NCBI RefSeq assembly: GCF_027579695.1 | Contig: NC_083586.1 | Location: 6,320,001-6,384,000, forward strand | Source of the DNA: Neoarius graeffei | Lineage: Eukaryota > Chordata > Actinopteri > Siluriformes > Ariidae | Length of the DNA stretch: 64,000 bases | Reading direction: 5' to 3' | In this document: piece by piece, positions 1 through 10,899 of the stretch | How the letters are laid out: each line of letters starts with the position of its first letter | Position numbering within the stretch: position 1 is the stretch's first letter | Made by a program: the position numbers and the translations under genes | Notes under the pieces: generated by a model | Told to the model about the DNA's origin: nothing | Database searches by the model: none | What the model saw: the letters and a program-made list of their open reading frames with translations, nothing else

Positions 1-395
1 CAAGAGATGTTCTGGCATCTACCAACAAGGATTTTATCTGGTGGCCATCTTGTAATTCAATATGGCTGCCAGAAATGTAATAAAAACATGTAATTTTGCC
101 TTCCAGAAAGATACAAACATACTCTTAGTGTCAAAAATTATGTTTTTGATGGTTAGAAATAATGTGGTTATATTGAATTACATCCACACTTATCATTAAT
201 GAAGCATTTCCAATATAAAATAATGCTAAATTTCTAATTTAAAAAAAAATATCAGATTTGGTCCACCATTCACTTCAAGCATACTGAAATAGAAAAAAAT
301 GCACATAGAATGTTTGAAAATATTTCAAAAGTCATGGAAAAGCAGAAAAATATAATAATTTAACAACTTTAAATAACCAAAATCATAACTGTAAG

Positions 396-742
396 CTATG
401 GTGGTGTAGTGGTTAGTGCTGTTGCCTCATAGTAAGAAGGTCCGGGTTCAAGCCCCATGGCTGGCGAGGGCCTTTCTGTGTGGAGTTTGCATGCTCTCCC
501 TATGTCCGCGTAGGTTTCCTCTGGGTACTCCGGTTTCCCCCAAAGACATGCAGGTTTGGTTAACTGGTGACTCTAAATTGACCGTAGGTGTGAATGGTTG
601 TCTGTGTCTATGTGTCAGCCCTGTGATGACCTGGTGACTTGTCCAGGGTGTACCCCGCCTTTCGCCTGTAGTCAGCTGGGATAGGATCCAGCTTGCCTGT
701 GACCCTGTAGAACAGGATAAAGGGGCTAGAGATGATGAGATA
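396..742 (+). mobile_element. tRNA-derived SINE
   Basis: The tRNA-like head (GGTGTAGTGGTTAG; B box GGTTCAAGCC at 445-454), the middle block (AAAGACATGCAGG) and the tail (GATAAAGGGGCTAGAGATGATGAGATAA) match seven other copies in this window. Confidence 0.85.
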
Positions 743-888
743 AGTGTAAGCCATTGTTCATAACTGCCTACAGGTTGACCATCGAAGCATTATGGGTATC
801 AAAGAAATTTCACTTCATTACCTGCATATATTGGTTTTTATGAGTGTGCAATATATGTTATGTTGTCCAATCAGAGACCTGCTTTTCT

Positions 889-1205
889 CATTCATCTCAT
901 TATCTCTAGCCGCTTTATCCTTCTACAGGGTCGCAGGCAAGCTGGAGCCTATCCCAGCTGACTACGGGCGAAAGGCAGGGTACACCCTGGACAAGTCACC
1001 AGGTCATCACAGGGCTGACACATAGACAACCATTCACACCTACAGTCAATTTAGAGTCACCAGTTAACCTAACCTGCATGTCTTTGGACTGTGGGGGAAA
1101 CCCACACAGAACATGCAAACTCCACACAGAAAGGCCCTCGCCGACCCCGGGGCTCGAACCCAGGACCTTCTTGCTGTGAGGCGACAGCGCTAACCACTAC
1201 ACCTG
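889..1205 (-). mobile_element. tRNA-derived SINE
   Basis: Same family as the copy at 396-742, in reverse orientation. The tail is at 889 and the tRNA-like head at about 1205. The two lie head-out with about 150 bp between their tails. Confidence 0.85.
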
Positions 1206-2064
1206 CTTTTATTCACTTAAAAATATGATACTTCAAACATTTTGGTTTGTTTTTTCTTGGAAGAACTGGAAAAAGCAGCCAATAAGGTCACTTGTTCCAG
1301 AGGCAGCAATCTAGAAGATCCTAGAAGGTGTGGCAGTGTACCTGAAAACAGAGAAAATCAGTGGGTTTATTCAACATGAAAGTAGTTTTCCTCTGCCAAT
1401 GAAACATTGATGTGTTTTGTAACATGATGCATATTATTTATAAAATGGGAGACAAGGTACAGATGTAATATTGTACAAGACAGTACAAGACAGCCTTACA
1501 AGACAGTGTAAACTGGACAGATTGCCTGCTTGCCAGTTTTTAACACAGCCTGGATGAAGACACCTTGGAGCTGGAACATAAACAAGAACAAAGACAGTGG
1601 GCTTATGTCATTGGCTGCTGAGGTCAGTATAAAGATGTAGGGTTGGTTTCCTGCAGCAGAACTGGAAAAATGTGACAAATAATATCTTGAAACTTGGTAT
1701 ATAGTTGGTTTATAGGGTAGGGGATACAGATGACTCTGTCTTCTTGTCTTTTTTAACTTGTAATTTTCTCAACCTCATGCTTTTTCTGTGTACATCTATA
1801 GATTTCTTGTCCAGAGTTTCCTAGCACTACATAGTCAAAAATTGGAATTGTGTAACCAGGATCTTACAAATATGGGCAGCATGATAAGACTTCTTTAAAG
1901 TTTTAATTGAAATATTTTTGATGATGATATCAAAGGCTCATTTATTGAGACTTGAGTGCAAAACTGCACCTTCCTCAGCAGCATCAGTACATGCACCACT
2001 TCTCTCAGTTCCCAATATTTTTAGATCAGAACATGTTTTTTCTCATTTCAGGACATCTGCCAAA
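1206..2064. other. No gene seen
   Basis: AT-rich sequence. 1600-1710 contains GAACTGGAAAAATG and TTGAAACTTGGTAT, a phrase repeated at 24.6-24.8 kb, so it is probably an unnamed dispersed repeat. Confidence 0.5.
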
Positions 2065-2134
2065 GGCCCCAGTGAGGCTTGAACTCATGACCCCTGGTTT
2101 ATAGGGCTGCTCTAATCACTGAGCTACAGACCCC
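2065..2134 (-). pseudogene. tRNA-Thr-like pseudogene
   Basis: The minus strand shows a D-arm GTAGCTCAGTGATTAGAGC and a T-arm GAGTTCAAGCCTC, but the acceptor arm does not pair and the anticodon stem has a mismatch. The flank (CAGAACCTTGAGG...CTGATCCTCAA) recurs beside the tRNA-Thr copy at 24253. Confidence 0.55.
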
Positions 2135-2246
2135 TATTAGTGTAGATTCAGCCCAAAGCAGAACCTTGAGGACCCTCTGCTGATCCTCAAATACCACTTG
2201 TCCACCAAGTCACCACTTTTCCACTGAGGGCTGGTTCTGAGCTGGT

Positions 2247-3542
2247 CAGTGCTGTATTAAGCCAATGCAGTGCCCCTGGGCACTATACCTCAAGTGCCCC
2301 CCACCACCACCACCCTGCGCGCATGCGTTCAGTAACCTCCTGCACACACTCACAAACCTTGCCCTTTGCTGTCAAAAATAGTAGCATATACATAAACAAT
2401 AGTACACATAAACAAGGTCATTCTTCCTCATTGAAAATTTATTAAGTAGGCTACATCAGCCCATCAAATTCACTGAAAACAACCAATGATATGCATGTAG
2501 GCATATTGAAATGTCTTATTAAAAAATGAGCAGCATATATTTGTATGTCTCAAGGGGATCCTCGTCGTCGCCGACCCCTCGGCTAACAGTGGCTGTGGTT
2601 GTAGCATCTCCCCGGCTAGTGTTAGCAGGGCCATCTCCCTCTCTAGCATCGCTGATTTCACTAGCTTCGGCTTCAGCTCTGGTAGTGACAGCAGTTGTCA
2701 TCTCATCTCATTATCTCTAGCCGCTTTATCCTTCTACAGGGTCACAGGCAAGCTGGAGCCTATCCCAGCTGACTACGGGCGAAAGGTGGGGTACACCCTG
2801 GACAAGTCGCCAGGTCATCACAGGGCTGACACATAGACACAGACAACCATTCACACTCACATTCACACCTACAGTCAATTTAGAGTCACCAGTTAACCTA
2901 ACCTGCATGTCTTTGGACTGTGGGGGAAACCGGAGCACCTGGAGGAAACCCACACGGACACGGGGAGAACATGCAAACTCCACACAGAAAGGCCCTTGCC
3001 GGCCAGGGGGCTCGAACCCAGACCTTCTTGCTGTGAGGCGACAGCGCTAACCACTACACCACCGTGCAGCCCGCCAGCAGTTGTCAATGTTTTTATATAT
3101 AAAAAAAAAAAACGATCTAACACTGGAACATTTTTAATTGCAGCTACACGCCTGGAGTCTTTCTCTTTTTTAATTTTCTCTTTGCACAACCACTCAATTG
3201 ATGTCTGTCCATTTTTCATTTCTACCACGGTTTTTAAAAAATTGATACATTTCACCGTAGGTGGACGGGCTCAACTGACAGGTTGAGAAAAGGGGGGTTA
3301 ATGGTCACATAGGCCACTCTTGCTCAGAATTATGATTATTGTTGTTGTTCTTATGAAATTAGTGTTCATAATGAATTATTTATGACTATTTAACAATGTC
3401 AAGTGTATAACCATTTTAAGTGTACAAACATTCACAAAAAATATTTTTAAAGTTTCTGTCATGTGGTGCGCCCCCCACTGGCTGTGAGTGGTTAGTGCCC
3501 CTGGGCACTGTGCTGCAGGCCCATATAGTTAATCCGGCCTTG
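2247..3542. mobile_element. Non-autonomous hAT element with perfect 8-bp target duplication, hosting a SINE
   Basis: The target duplication GAGCTGGT occurs at 2239-2246 and 3543-3550. The left end reads CAGTGCTGTATTAAGCC and the right end, complemented, CAAGGCCGGATTAAC; inside both ends lies a GTGCCC..GGGCAC motif. No transposase frame is seen. A SINE occupies 2701-3075. Confidence 0.8.
2701..3075 (-). mobile_element. tRNA-derived SINE nested in the hAT element
   Basis: Near full length. Its 11-bp target duplication AGCAGTTGTCA is present at 2690-2700 and 3076-3086 without mismatch, so it inserted after the hAT element. Confidence 0.9.
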
Positions 3543-4115
3543 GAGCTGGTGTCTAATTTTGAGCCAGTTCTTGAAGTTTCCACAGCCAAAGAACCAGCTC
3601 TCAGCCAGGAAAACTGGCCCCAGATTGCCACCAAATCTTTGCTGGTCTAGAACCAAGAACCACTTACATCAGTGGCTTGGACTTGTTTTGCTGGGAAACA
3701 ATCTTGAAGGTTTTTTTTTTTAATCCAACATTTAAGGGTTCATCTCTGAGAAACAACCAAAAACTCCACGAGATGACATGAGGAAGAAACCTTGAGAGCA
3801 AGCAGACTCAAAAGAGAACCCATCCTCATCTGGGTCACACCAGATAGTGAGATTCTAAGTCAGAGAGAAGCAAAGGATAGATACAGACAGAAGGTAGCTT
3901 ATTTATGGTTATGATGTGTGCAAAATTGCTCGAAATGATTGGAGTGATGATGTCCATTTTTGGCCTAGGTTTACCTACATGGATGTTGGAATGTACCTCC
4001 TCACTGCATTTTCTCTGTTTTAATAAATTAAAAAAAACCCTTATCATTTACTGAAAGAGAAGGGCAGGAAGGACAACAAAAATAAGATTCAAAGACAGTT
4101 TCATTAACTCTTTAT

Positions 4116-4188
4116 AGGCTCCAGCAAGAATTGAACTCACAACCCCTGGTTTACTAAACCAGTACTCTCACCACTGAGCTTTGGAGCC
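4116..4188 (-). tRNA. tRNA-Thr (AGT)
   Basis: Perfect acceptor stem GGCTCCA/TGGAGCC. The anticodon stem CTGGT/ACCAG holds loop TTAGTAA, anticodon AGT. The T-loop is TTCAATT with a pairable stem (two wobbles). No intron. It may be functional or a recent copy. Confidence 0.75.
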
Positions 4189-6409
4189 TTAATACTTTTG
4201 CAGCTGCTGAAGATTGAATAGGGTATATATAGGAACTTGAAAATCGTTGCACTCCTGACACATGCCACTTCTCCATTGTGTACTGAGAAAAAGCGCATCC
4301 AACAACATATCCTGGTATAGGTGGCATGTCCTTTAGGTAAACTACATAGCCAAGTCCCCAAAATGCAAAGTGCATGCACAGTAGGGCAATAAGTAATTTT
4401 ACTGTAACACTCCTGACAGTTTTGAAGTGCTTTGAACAGCTTTCAGCCCACCGCCACTGTGTTAGCGACATAAATGGTTAGCAGCAGAACAGAAGAACAA
4501 ATGTAGAATTGAGAAACTGGTCACAGGTTTATTATTTAGGGCAATTTTCAAGCAACAGTGATGCTGTATTTGGTAAAAAAGACAAATTAGTCAAATTTGT
4601 TACAAGTCAACACATTCAGTGCCAGCTGGTGTGACAATAAGGGTACGGTAGCAACTGCGAAACACCTGTCGCACTCAGATTTGAACCACTAGTTGGATAT
4701 CAAACATCAGCCATCAGAGTACCTGTAAAATTAAGCAGATTGCTGTTGAATTAAGAGCATTAAAAGTTTTGTCACAGCAAATGCGTAACAGTCCTGACAT
4801 TTGTAACACTTTCAAGGTAGCAACACCAAATTTGCAACAGATTTTCTTTGATGTAAAGACTTTCTGGAGAACTGCTAACTTCATCTGCAATAGATAAACA
4901 TGGCTCCTGTTACAGAGCATTTGGACCTGAACAAACAGGTAAAGGAATCATCTTTCAGTCTTCTCATTTATTTCAGAACAATCATTAGAACAATTTTTAC
5001 AATAGAACTGCATTCCTGTTTTTTTTTTCTTTGTAGTATTGGTATACTGCCCAATATAATGGTAGGGGATACACTGTGTTTTTTGCAAAAATGAGCCTTT
5101 TTTGTTTTTGTTTTTAAATGGGCCGTATCTCAAATGAGGACATAATAGCAGACCATCAATTTGCTTGAGATGTGACATGAAATCAGATGCACGGGTCTTC
5201 ATGGTCAGGACACAGTTACTTTGATATCCATAAAATCTGGTACGAGCATGTCTGTCATCATTCTGGAAATTTTTAACATTGGGTTGAGTGACGTCACCCA
5301 TTTTGGATTTTGTGTATTTTTCACATATTTTTTACAATCTTTTTTTGACCTCCTTCTCCAGAGTTCATCGGATTTCTTTGAAACTTGCTTGGAATAAACT
5401 TCACACATATTTAATGATAAATTGCAAAGGAATAGTGGATATCTCGAACAAAGACACAGTCGTGGGAAATTGATTTCCACGGGATGCCAATCCAAAAGGG
5501 GAAGCAGACATTACTTGCTGATGCTTGGTTTGATCAACCTCAAATTGTGAGCATGGCACTGCATTTTCACATGGAGCATTGTTCAAATGTATCATGTTTC
5601 ATATTTACTATTTTATATTTTGCACTTTCATGTGTGTTGTAAATAGATATTTTTGCCTCCTAAATTCATTGGGACAGCAGTGCTGACAATGTTTTCCCAC
5701 CTTGAAATCCACCTTGTCAGCACTTTCGCTCCCTGTTAGCAAGGTAGATTTAATGATGATTGAAAAACTGTTGTACCTGCTGGAGCAATATTCCCTCAAT
5801 GTTGGCCAAGTGGATTTAAATGTAGTGTAACCAGGGTTCCCACTGGCACTCGTCATGCTTGTCACTGACGAACATAATCCATCAATGACAGAGAAAATTA
5901 CTAGCAGTCATCACCATGACGAATGTATTTGTCATCATTATCATATTTCATCTTTTCTAGAACTCCCTCCACAAATCCCTCCGTTTGCCAAAATCCAACC
6001 CCAGTGAAGAGACGGCAGGAAGCCAGAGTGTAAACTTTGAGCACGTGCTTGTGACAAATAAAAATCGGCAACACATAATGCCCAAATAAGCTCCAAGCTT
6101 TTGACCAATCACAGTGTGTCTTAATCGGTCTGGCGTTTTGGTGGAATTATCTCTGCATGACCCAAACAATGGCATAGTCTAAGCTGACAAAGTTTTTTGG
6201 GTGGGCTTCTTTAAGCACTGAAGATGATTTAAGGACTAAAACAGCCATGAGGGAGGCACACTCGGAGCCCCTACTGTCCCCAAGCACATCAGACAGTGTC
6301 AGTAATAGAGGAGTCAGTTAAAAAAATGCCAAAGTGAAATTGCTGTCAGCTGCAGCAAGAGACTGGAGGGAGCTAAATTTTGGGGTGGCATGGCGTGTTG
6401 ACCTCACGT
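4189..6409. other. No gene seen; old repeats
   Basis: Frames are short and without domains. CAGGGTTCCCACTGGCAC at 5832 looks like one end of a hAT element whose other end I cannot find. GACGTCACCCATTTTGG at 5289 is a common fish repeat phrase. Confidence 0.4.
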
Positions 6410-6985
6410 GTGGGCCATGCACTTGGCTAACTATTGCAATACTCTGTATTGGCAGTGCTTTTACAAGCAACCTCTGCAAACATTTTACGACAGTGCTTTG
6501 ACTCGACCTGCCAACCATCTGTGGGCAGTGCTGCTAAATAAAGCCAGCGTTGTAAAATGAACCCTAGAATGGACTGCAATGACCAGTTTTCACTCATCGT
6601 ATGGCAAAGAGAATCTCAAACTTACTCGTAAGCATTCTAAATGATGTAGGGGAACATCAAGGCATCTGTTTCAGTACCTTAAGATGCAAAACTGGAGTTC
6701 AGCGTGGTATCAGCACACCATCCCAAACATCAGTAAACAGGACTCAACAAACATCAGGATCAAGATTGAAGAACACGTCTCCACTGGATACCACAAGCCA
6801 AACAGTGCTCCTTAGTCCGCTCGGCCAGACCAACAGCCAGGCACCAAAGCAAAATGCGTCATTGACCATACACATGTCTTATGCTGACCACATGAGTTGG
6901 CAATGCACTTGGGTCAATGTTCAAATACCTATGTCCAGTGACCAAAAGAAGCCTGCCACCCTGCTTATCCTCACCAAGAGCGACA
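6410..6985 (+). repeat. Single-copy form of the 456-bp tandem unit
   Basis: Matches the unit at 33601 (AAGGCATC...TTTCAGTACCTTAAGATGCA, ACTGGATACC, AGTCCGCTCGGCCAGACC, TGAGTTGGCAATGCACTTGG). It joins the THAP cassette at 6986 without a gap. The tRNA-Ser half is not seen here. Confidence 0.65.
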
Positions 6986-7822
6986 GGCTAAACGCAAGCT
7001 TGACACTTACTGTGCGGTGAGCTCTTTGGGATGGCACGTCTGACTTTTGTTTCCAGATCGTAGAAACTGCTCCATGTACCAGACATTGCTCAAATCCTTC
7101 TATGTGAATCTGCCTCACAAATGTATCTTTTTCAAAATCTATGGAGCAGACACCAAACCATCCTGTTGGCTTGAGGTTACCTCTCTTTGTTGGTACAAAT
7201 CAAACCCATTCATTCCGCAAGTGTCCTGCCGACTTTTGGGCTACAATGGATCAAAATTCTGCTTTTTTTTAATGGCTACACTTGACCAGCCTTGAAGGAC
7301 ACACCCCTTAGGAGGCATTCTTTGGTTTTAGATTTGTTGCGGAATAAATAAAAAAAATCGTTAAAAACATGCTACAATTTGCAACTTTTAAGCATTTCTC
7401 ATATGATGTCACTTCTTTGAATGAACAGTAACTTACCAGGAACATGTTCATGTAATGGTGGACTCAAAGAGCCAAACTTTACCAAATAAACAGAACATGT
7501 TCCCGGTCTCCCATTAAAATACAATTTAGACAGTAAACTATTAAACATGTCTAGTTTTATCAGGTATAATTCCCAGGGGTAATATCATTTTCAGACGACT
7601 GGCACTTTAACGGAAACAAAGGGCTTGGGACATGATAGCTTGCTTGACCAGAAGGAGCATGCAGTTGAGATAGTCTGAGCATTTGAATTCAGAAGCCACA
7701 AACAAAGGCTTGAGAGGTTCCACTGAGATTTGAACTCAGATCACTGGAGTCAAAGTCCAGGGTGCTAGCCATTACACCATGGAACCAAGACACCACCAAA
7801 GGGTTGTTTTCACTGTCAAACC
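6986..7822 (-). repeat. tRNA-Gln + THAP-exon cassette, inverted copy 1
   Basis: Matches 14054-14896 in reverse complement: tRNA-Gln, then an AT-rich stretch with two GAACATGTTC palindromes, then a decayed THAP-type exon (about 7270-6990). On the minus strand the exon reads HLRNEWV, RGNLKPTG, VCSIDFEKD and CLVHGAVSTIWKQK, with stops. The zinc-ligand His is Asp here (CSIDF against CSIHF). Confidence 0.7.
7715..7786 (-). tRNA. tRNA-Gln (TTG)
   Basis: Acceptor GGTTCCA/TGGAACC is perfect. The anticodon stem CTGGA/TCCAG holds loop CTTTGAC, anticodon TTG. T-arm CTGAG-TTCAAAT-CTCAG is perfect. It looks intact and lies in one arm of an inverted duplication with 14054-14896. Confidence 0.8.
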
Positions 7823-8646
7823 TTTGAATGATATAATGAAATTCCAGCAGCACATGAACACATGATTTAAGGTTTTATCTGAAATCGTCACCCTGTTGGA
7901 AAAAAAAAATTAAAGGAACCCTGGACTGCTAGCTATATGGTTAATCATTCATTGTTGTTTGTATTAATTTCTAGTTTTGTACTTAATGTCAACAGGCAAT
8001 TTACATTGTAACCACATGAAAATCCATGTCAAAGGTCACATGTCGTTCCACGAACTAAAACTTTATATTTTTACATCTAAAAATATAAAATACCTGCTGA
8101 TATTGTAATATGTGGCAGATATTCACAACAAACTGGAAAAAAATAAATAAATAAAAATGTATCTGAATAGAATTTAAAAATCTGAATATTTCAAGCACGC
8201 AATTTTTTACAGGCTAAGAATTTAATTTTGATCTAATTTTATTTATTGAAGTAGGACTGCAAATACTCTCTAAGCATTCTATTCCAAAAGTTTTTCAAGC
8301 TTATTTTTGCAAAGGCATGCTAGCTGAAGCTTCCATTTTCAGTCATGCACTGGCAAAACTCCCAACAAGCATTGACCAAACACAGACCATGAGCAGAGAA
8401 CCCATGGCCCATTAATAACCTGCAATAACAAATATCAGAAGTGGGATTCATGGGGAATTCAATGGAGAAAAGGTCGACCCAGCAAAGAAAAAAATAACTT
8501 TTTTCTTTAACAATACAATTCCTAGATCTACTACAATGCCATGTGAACAGATAGAATAAAAAAAGCTCTATTCCCACTTATTACTTTAGAAAACTCATTT
8601 ATCACCTTTATTTAAAGAATAAAGTGTTTCTTTGCATTTAGAACAA
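7823..8646. other. No feature seen
   Basis: AT-rich, no domain-bearing frame and no clear repeat ends. Confidence 0.5.
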
Positions 8647-8822
8647 GGCACTACTCCTAGATATACTATAATATCAGGTTGATGGGTGGAGAAGAAAGAG
8701 TAAACCCCAAGGTCTAAAAATCTATTTAACATGATAGTCTCAGTTAAAGAACATATTAGATACTAAAATGAGAAAAACAAACACTACACTTGATCTTAAA
8801 CAAAAGGCCAAAAAGCAAGAAC
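8647..8822 (-). pseudogene. U2 snRNA pseudogene
   Basis: The minus strand carries TTTTTGGCCTTTTG, AAGATCAAGTGTAGT, AGTATCTAATATGTTC and the 3' stem-loop end ATATCAGG...GTGCC region, in U2 order and near full length. There are many substitutions, including in the branch-point recognition segment. Confidence 0.75.
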
Positions 8823-9018
8823 TTGCTACTGTCAATGGCTTTAAATAAACCACTTCCAAATATTAAAATCCAGAAAGGTAAACACAGCTTGACTCCGCCC
8901 CCAACAGCTGGATCCTTTTGAAGAGAGACATCACTTTGGGCGTGTGTGTGTGTGTGTGTGTGTGTGGTTTCCATGCAAAAAGCTCGATATTTCTAACATT
9001 TGACCACCAAAAATTTTC

Positions 9019-9100
9019 AGCTCTACCAGAGCAAAGCCTGCAAAAATAAGCTGAACTCATTAACATTCCTCTCCCCGGAAATCTGTAATATGTAGATTGA
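9019..9100 (-). pseudogene. U5 snRNA 3' part, linked to the U2 pseudogene
   Basis: Reads AGATTTCCGGGGAGAGGAAT, then a TTATTTTTGC Sm-like site and the 3' stem GCAGGCTTTGCTCTGG. It lies about 195 bp upstream of the U2 pseudogene on the same strand. Confidence 0.65.
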
Positions 9101-9689
9101 GGCACTGCCTAAAAGCAGAGCTCCATCTGTTTCTGGGTTGTAGAATTTTCTTATATCATAGCCAGACTCTCTTGTTTTATTTCTTTACCATTATAGTTAC
9201 TATACTGTTTCCTTATGTTGTACAAAACAGACACAGAAAGAGAATAGCTCTGGCCTGATGAGTAGAGTCAGGGCAGTGATTTTATTTACAAATTCGATTT
9301 CACCATTGCTGAGACAAGAATACAAAAAAAACATATTGGAAAAATAATATCATATTGAAAAGTAAATATAATACAATGAATCCGCTGCCCGGTACGAAAC
9401 CCCGGGATAAAACCCCAGTGGGATTAGAACCTCCCGGGAACGGACTCCTCGTCCGAATGCAGTGCATGGAGCTCCGGGGATTCGAGCTTTGGCTTTGAAA
9501 AGATGATCGAGGCTTTGTTTAAAAAAAAGTGCAATTGAGGAAATATTTAAAACACTCAGCATCGGTATTATCAACATACTAATATTAAGAAATTGTGTTA
9601 GGAAACTAGAAAGACCATTAAAGAGTTTTCTAGAGTTATAGTTTGTTTGTAAAAGATGAAAATATTGTTTTAGAAGTGTGCACGTTTTG

Positions 9690-10680
9690 CACGAACCAAT
9701 GGAAACTCGGGCATGGTTCCAGAGAGCAACGAACAGGCTAGGAAGGCCAGTTTGGGGGGGGGGCTTGCCATAGTTAGTTGGACAAAGCCTGCTACACAGC
9801 AGGGGAATTAGCTCAAGTGATAGAGTGCTTGCTTTGCATCTAAGCGGTAGTAGGATCGATGCCCACATTCTCCAAAACAACATCTACCATGTTGCTTGCA
9901 TTTTAGAGAGAAAAACTTTCTTTTCATCTTGCAAACCATCTGAATCATCTGCACTTTCAGCCAAGTCAAGATCAAATTTCTTTCGCCACATTCAAAACAG
10001 CACATCTGTGAAAACAGCCACTATTTGGTTTAAACCCACAACCTTGGCTCTTTTTGCAACAATGACCAAATCAACTACCTGCACACTACTTTTCTGCTGA
10101 TATGCTCCTCTGATGAGCTCTGAAGGTTAGCTATCACAGATTCCTTTCAGTTTGCTTGGCTTTATTTCTTGGATTGCTGACTGACCTCAGTATCTCCAAA
10201 TCACATTTTTCAAAAGGGTTGTCATATTCACACCATCCCCTATGAAATTCTAACTCTCGCTCATGTGCAAAGTCAGCTGAGACAGCTTTTATAAAGTGAA
10301 AATATGATGCTTACCTGCTTGTATTCTTAAAGCTGCTGGTGAAAAGCAAGCTGCTGTCCTGAAAAGGCACTTTTCACCACCTTCCACCCAACTGGGCTCA
10401 TTGAACAATGAAGCAACAAATGCTTCCTGAGGCATGTCCCAAAAGTGTGAGAAGCATGCCATGTGAGGAGATTGGGTTGTTTTAGTGGCAAAACTCTTGA
10501 AGCTCACCAACTGGTATTCATGCAAATGGGAGTCAGAATACACTCCTCCAGAATAAAATCCACTTCTGGGCAATCGCTCACTTGAAAATAAACAAACAAC
10601 CAATGGAAACTCAGGCATGGTTCCAGAGAGCAATGAGCAGGCCAGGAAGGACAGTTTGGGGGGCTTGTGGTAGTTACACA
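9690..10680. repeat. Local direct duplication around tRNA-Ala
   Basis: CCAATGGAAACTCGGGCATG and the following 60 bp (9698-9780) recur at 10599-10675 (CAATGGAAACTCAGGCATGG). Only the first copy is followed by a tRNA. The long minus-strand frames here show no domain. Confidence 0.65.
9802..9874 (+). tRNA. tRNA-Ala (TGC), possibly decaying
   Basis: Begins GGGGAATTAGCTCAAGTGAT and ends GATCGATGCCCACATTCTCC, close to vertebrate tRNA-Ala. The loop TTTGCAT gives anticodon TGC. The anticodon and T stems each carry one mismatch, so function is uncertain. Confidence 0.65.
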
Positions 10681-10825
10681 GCAAAATCAAAAGTGTTAGA
10701 TTTCCAGTGTTGGTGTTGTTCGTTAAAAATACAGTGTCAATTCAACACTTGTTTAGTCTAATTCAACTATGTGAGAGTTAATTGCTCAAAAGAGTTGGTG
10801 TTAATCCGGGGAGTTAAATCTAAGC

Positions 10826-10869
10826 AACTCTGTTAAGTGTTGATTTTAAAATCAACACTTAACAGAGTT
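10826..10869. repeat. Perfect 44-bp palindrome
   Basis: Two 22-bp arms meet without a loop (arm begins AACTCTGTTAAGTGTTG). It is embedded in 10730-10870, where shorter TTAACTC/CAACAC motifs repeat, just upstream of the first exon of the SAMD3-like copy. It resembles the core of a fish MITE. Confidence 0.8.
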
Positions 10870-10899
10870 ACTGCCAGCATTCCAACGTATGTGTGACGT

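Noticed and set aside
2893-3255. Frames inside SINE copies (also at 2726, 22807, 28175, 30402)
   Set aside because: They recur wherever the SINE occurs and are translations of tRNA-like and tail sequence.
7430-7510. Possible U1 snRNA (ACTTACCAGG start)
   Set aside because: Only the first ten bases fit U1; the rest is two GAACATGTTC palindromes with no U1 stem-loops or Sm site.
9360-9490. Possible tRNA from GGTTCTAATCC on the minus strand
   Set aside because: No A box at the right distance and the arms do not fold as a tRNA.
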